Positions 59,051 through 64,000 of a stretch of DNA of 64,000 bases are shown one piece after another. This stretch comes from Elephas maximus indicus (taxonomy: Eukaryota > Chordata > Mammalia > Proboscidea > Elephantidae). The notes under the pieces are model-generated. The model worked only from the letters and a program-made list of their open reading frames with translations. It did no database searches and was not told the origin of the DNA. The stretch spans positions 148,062,823 through 148,126,822 of the forward strand of contig NC_064822.1 of NCBI RefSeq assembly GCF_024166365.1. The letters are read 5' to 3'. Numbering within the stretch: the first letter of the stretch is position 1; each line of letters opens with the position of its first letter. Made by a program: the position numbers and the translations under genes.

Positions 59051-60018
59051 TTGTCTGAACTACTTTTTGACATAGAATTCTATTTGCTTTTGTGTAGCTC
59101 AAAGGGAGAAGGGAATATTCTCTCTTAATTTTCACTACCAGCATTCTCAAAACTAAGCACTGAAGTCCATTAGTTAGAGTAGAGAAAAAAATCCAAAACA
59201 ACTGGCTAAGAAGCTTAGATTTAATACGTGTAAATCCAGCAGGGCAGAAAAGATTTCTTTTTTTTTTAATTAGATGGAATGAAGGTCATGTAATGTTTTT
59301 CTGTATCAGAAGCATTTCTATTGATTCATCAAGTGGTATTTTAGGTCCCTTAATTAAGTTTTATGTCTATAGGTTCAGGATTATTATTAAAATCATTGCT
59401 AGATGCTTCAAACATTTTGTAGCTTTTATGAAACATTGTTTTTGCATTATATTTTCATTATATTATTTTGCATTATGTTTTTTATTTTCACATTTTGTCT
59501 GTCAATATATTTAGAAAATCTCTAAATTTATTCACAAAGGCCATATTTGGAAATATTCTGTCATAGCTCATAAATGTAGCTGAATTTGTGTTTGATAATC
59601 AAAAAGTAAGTATTGGAATGTGTTAAATGCTTTTGCAAGGTGTTAGTCAGACCTGAAATTTTTGGGAAAAAAACTTGCAGGTTTGATTAATATTTGGAAA
59701 TATTTATTTGAAGTTGGAATTTAATTAAAAGAATATAAAACTATTGATGGCATTTAAAAATAAAGTTCATGAAAATGATGTAGATAGAACACTTCACATT
59801 GTTTCCTTACAGTTTTCCAGGAAAAAAAGCATAATCACCTGAAAATGAAAAGCAAATTTGAACCAAGTGTATTTATCTGAACTGTGCTGTTTATATGGAG
59901 CCCTTTTATCTCATTTATACATTTACCTCAAAATTTTTGGCAATTAAGGATGCAATATTTGATACATAATTGTGATAATACACAATTTTACAATTTCTTT
60001 CACTACTCACATTTTTAG

Positions 60019-60130
60019 GATTTAGATGAATTACCCGAGTCAGTTCTTCACTGTATTAACATCATAAAGAATAAGAGTAAAACTGCTGAAGAGCTCATCC
60101 TTCAGGACTTGGAAGATGCTGATGTTTTAA
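60019..60130 (+). CDS. LRRIQ1: LRRIQ1 second visible coding exon
   Basis: 112 bases: DLDELPESVLHCINIIKNKS then KTAEELILQDLEDADVL, plus one base of the next codon, continuing the frame of the exon at 54725 (phase 0 in, phase 1 out). Human LRRIQ1 reads ELPESVLHCINIIKNRSKAV here, from memory. Acceptor atttttag, donor GTAAGT. The downstream LRR and IQ parts lie beyond the window. Confidence 0.93.
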
Positions 60131-60794
60131 GTAAGTGCAATTTTCATCTGCTTGTAAAAAAAAATTTTTTTTTTGGTAAATAACTTTCCTATAAGGTATG
60201 CATACGCTCTAATTTAGAAAACTAAATTACTTAAATTTATTGTCTCCACCTATGTACTTGGTTGTATTTATTACTAACATTTTATCTATAGTATTTTAGA
60301 CAACTGGATGTAGTTCATTTATTTTTTGGCTTGTTACCTTCCTGATGTCTGCAATAAGTACTAACCACCAGCACGTTGCTTCATGAGTCCTCATTAGTAC
60401 CAGATATTCTGTTACTTTACAATGAATAAGGATGTCTGAAGAATGGATGCCTTTGAATTAAACAGTATTGACAAAGAATATTGAATATACATACCATGGA
60501 CTGCCAGAAGAACCAACTCATTGGTACCTAACAACAATTCTATTACTTTACACAGGCTGTTACTATTATTTTATAGTAAAGAAAAGAAAACTAATCATGG
60601 GCCTATTTTAGATAAATATTACTGTATTGTTCTCCAAAAAGATGTACAATGTCCACTTATACATCTTTTTAGGAAAAAAAATACAGTAATATTTATTAAA
60701 TGCCTAAAATTTTTTAGTTGCTTCAACTGGGTAAATTTAATTTTTTGAATTATGCTAACAATAATGGAATAATTTAAAAATTAGCTTTGTTGTT
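60131..60794 (+). other. LRRIQ1 intron start
   Basis: Mostly unassigned AT-rich DNA, except an RTE 3'-like scrap at about 60428-60540 (ggatgcctttgaattaaac, ccatggactgccagaag, tacctaacaacaattc). Confidence 0.6.
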
Positions 60795-63700
60795 GTTATT
60801 ATTAGGTGCCATCCAGTAGGTTCTGACTCATAGTGACCCTATGTACAACAGTATGAAACACTGTCTGATCCTGCGCCGTTCTCCCAATCATTTCCATGTT
60901 TGAGCCCATCGTTGTAGCTGCTGTGTCAACCCATGTTGTTGAGGGTCTTTCTCTTTTTTGCTGACCCTCTACTTCACCAAGCATGATGTCCTTCTCCAGG
61001 TATCGATCCCTCCTGATAACTTGTTGAAAGTACATAAGACAAACTCTCACCATCCTCATCTCCAAGGAACACTCTTATTGTACTTATTCCAAGACAGATC
61101 TGTTCATTCTTCTGGCAGTCCATGGAATGGGTACAAATATGGATTCAATGTTCTTCACCAACACCATAATTCAAAGGCATCATTTTTTTCTTTGGTCTTC
61201 CTTTTTCATTTTCCAGATTTCACATGCATTATGAGGCAATTGAAAATACCGTGGTTTGGGTCAGGCACACCTTAGTCCTCAAAGTGACATCTTTGCTTTT
61301 TAACACTTTAAAGATCTCCTTTGCAGCAGGTTTTCCAAATGTAATGAGTCACTTGATTTCTTGACAGCTGCTTTCATGGGCACTGATTGTGAATCCAAAT
61401 AAAATGAAACCTTTGACAACTTCAATATTTTCTCCATTTATCACGATGTTGCTTATTGTTCCAGTTGTAAGGATTTTGGTTTTCTTTATGTTGAGGTAAA
61501 ATCCATACTGAAGGCTGTAGTCTTTTATTTTCATCAGTAAGTGCTTCAGGTCCTTTTCACTTTCAGCAAGCAAGGTTGTATCATCTGCATAACGCAGATT
61601 GTTAATGAGTTTTCCTCCAATCCTGATGTCACATTCTTTTTCATATAGTCCAGCTTCTCAGATTATTTGATCAGCATACAGATCGAATAAGTATAATGAA
61701 AGGATACAACCCTGACACACACCCTTCCTGATTTTAAAGCACACAATATCCCATTGTTCTGTTCAAACAACTGCCTCTCAACCTATGTATGGGTTCCTCA
61801 TGAGCACAATTAAGTGCCCTGGAATTCCTATTCTTTGCACTGTTATCCATAATGTTTTATGATCCACACAGTTGAATGACTTTGCATAGTCAATAAAACA
61901 CAGGTAAACATCTTTCTGGTATTCTCTGCTTTCAGCCAAGTTCCATCTGACAACAGCAGTGCTTCCATATCCTCTTCTGAACTCAGCTTGAATTTCTGGA
62001 AGTTCCTTGTTGACATACTGCTGTAACCATTTCTGAATTACCTTCAGCATAATTTTACATTCGTGTGATGTTAATGATATTTTCCGATAATTTCTCCATT
62101 CTGTTGGATCACATTTCTTTGGAATGGACACAAATACGGATCTCTTCCAGTTGGTTGGCCAAGTAGCTGTCTTCCTGATTTCTTGGCATAGACAAGGAAG
62201 TACTTCTAGCATTGTCTTCATTTGTTGAAACATCTCAATTTGTATTCTGTCAATTCCTGGAGCCTTGTTTTTCACCATTCCCTTCAGTGCAGCTTGAACT
62301 TTTTCCTTCAGTACCATTGGTTCTTGATTATATCCTATATCTTGAAATGGTTGAATGTCAACCAAAGTGGTTTTGGTACAGCAACGCTATGTGTTCCTTC
62401 CATCTTCTTTTGATGCTTCCTGCATTGTTCAGTATTTTCCTGCAGAATCCTTCAATATTGCAACTCAAGGCTTGCATTTTTTCGTAAGTTCTTTAAGCTT
62501 GAGAAATGCCAAGTGTGTTTTTCCCTTTTGGTTTTCTAACTCCAGGTCTTTGCACATTGCATTGTAGTACTTTACTTTTGTTTTCTTGAACCACCCTTTG
62601 AAACCTTCTCTTCAGCTCTTTTACTTCATCATTTCTTCCTTTTGCTTTAGCTCTATGTTCAAGAGCAAGTTTCAGAGACTCTTCCGAAATTCATTTTGTT
62701 CTTTTCTTTCATTTCTGTCTTTTTCATGACCTCTTGCATTCTTCATATAAGATGTCCTTGATGTCATTCCTCAAACTTGTCTGGTATTCGATTATTAGTG
62801 TTCAGTGCCTCAAATCTATTATTGATATGGTCTCTAAATTCAGATGGGATATACTCAAGGTCATATTTTGGCTCTCATGGATTTGCTCTAATTTTCTTCA
62901 GCTTCAAATTGAACCTGCGCATGAGCAATTGATAATCTATTCTACAGCTGGCTCCTGGCCTTGTTCCAGGTGATGATATTGAGCTTCTCCAATGTCTCTT
63001 TCCACATGTGTAGTTGATTTGATTCCTGTGTTTGCCTTCAGTGAGGTCCAAGTATATAGTGGCCGTTTATGTTATTTGAAAAGTGTATTTGCAATGAAGA
63101 AGTTGTTGGTCTTGGAAAATTCTAACGTGATCTCCGGTGTCAATTCTGTCACCAAGGCCATATTTTCCAACTACCAACCCTCTTTTTTGTTTCCAACTTC
63201 TACATTCCAATCACCAGTAATTATCAATGCTTCTTGAGTGCATGTTTGATCAATTTCAGACTGCACAACTTGGTAAAAATCTTCAATTTCCTCATCTTTA
63301 GCATTAGCATTTGGTTCGTAAATTTGAATAATAATCGTACTAACTGGTCATCCTTGTAGGGCTGTGAGTGTTATCCTATCACTGCCACTGTTGTTCTTCA
63401 TGACAGATCTTGAAATGTTCTTTTTGACAACGAATGCGACACCATTCCTCTTCAATTTGTCATTCCTGACATAGTAGATCATATAACTGTCAGATTCAAA
63501 ATGGCCAACACTAGTCCATTTCAGCTTGCTAAATCCTAGGATATTGATGTTTATGTGTTCCATTTCATATATGACAGCTTCCAATTTTCCTAGATTCATA
63601 CTTTGCACATTTCATGTTCTTATTATTAATAGATATTTGCATCCGTTTCTTCTCATTTTGAATTATGCCACCTCAGCAAATGAAGGTCCCAAAAGCTTTA

Positions 63701-64000
63701 CTCCATCCACATCATTAAGGTAGATCTACTTTGAGGAGGCAGCACTTCCCCAGTCGTATTTTGAGTGTCTTCCAAACTGATGGACTCATCTTCCAGCACT
63801 ATACCAGACAATGTTCTGTTGATATTCATAAGGTTTTCACTGGCCAATTTTTTCAGAACTAGATCCCCAGGAGCTTCTTCCTAATCTGTCTTAGTCTGAA
63901 AGCTCCTCTGAAACCTATCTACCAGGTATGACCCTGCTGGTATTTGAAATACCGGTGGCATAGCTTCTAGCATCACAGCAACACACAAGCCACCACAGTA
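60795..64000 (-). mobile_element. Long RTE LINE copy, antisense, running off the window
   Basis: At least 3.2 kb, the longest RTE copy here, 3' end at left (ttgttgttgttattattagg). Minus-strand pieces follow the RTE order from 5' to 3': endonuclease (63348-63608; NINILGFSKLKWTSVGHF, GVAFVVKKN), RT (61778-62365; KNKAPGIDRIQIEM, FIDYAKSFNCVDHKTLW), RT end and beyond (61349-61573) and the 3' coding end (60802-61065). Many frameshifts. Bases 63730-64000 are the 5' UTR-like part. Not functional. Confidence 0.88.

Larger units (their letters stand above)
54879..60018 (+). other. LRRIQ1 intron between the two visible coding exons
   Basis: Contains an old L1 (about 55080-56355), a younger 5'-truncated L1 (56370-58460) and a SINE (58849-59050). 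Bases 58475-58848 and 59051-60018 show nothing recognised. Confidence 0.7.

Overview
This window is nuclear DNA from a placental mammal, almost certainly a paenungulate and most likely an elephant. The evidence is its repeats: about 30 copies of an AfroSINE-type tRNA-derived SINE, several RTE LINE copies whose 3' ends match the SINE tails, and L1 elements with an afrotherian-looking 3' UTR. I also recognise two genes by their protein sequence, TSPAN19 and LRRIQ1, which are divergent neighbours in other mammals. Protein comparisons are from memory of the human proteins, not from a search.

Layout. Positions 1-26,400 are intergenic and repeat-rich. They hold an RTE copy split by a MaLR-like provirus (1-3003), LTRs, MIR and L2 relics, and a three-level L1 nest (7403-19817). 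In that nest an older antisense L1 was split by a nearly complete, younger L1 (10988-18802, 13-bp target duplication) and by a MaLR-like LTR (18978-19490). Positions 26,474 to about 52,690 carry TSPAN19 on the minus strand. All eight coding exons are legible, joining to one 248-residue frame with correct splice sites. A CpG-rich segment (about 52,680-52,980) with a CCAAT box and an RFX X-box-like motif looks like a shared divergent promoter. LRRIQ1 leaves it on the plus strand. Its ATG exon (54,725-54,878) and next coding exon (60,019-60,130) are present, and the gene runs off the right edge inside an intron filled by a large antisense RTE copy (60,795-64,000).

Function. TSPAN19 is a four-pass tetraspanin. 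LRRIQ1 is a large leucine-rich-repeat/IQ protein associated with motile cilia. The X-box-like promoter motif suggests shared RFX/FOXJ1-type control, which is an inference. Everything else legible is transposable-element sequence or unrecognised intron and intergenic DNA. I see no RNA genes, CRISPR arrays or prokaryotic systems, and no evidence for a wholly new biological system. The most interesting points are the tandem-monomer L1 promoter, an internally deleted RTE derivative, the X-box-bearing divergent promoter, and the GAT repeat at the LRRIQ1 start codon.
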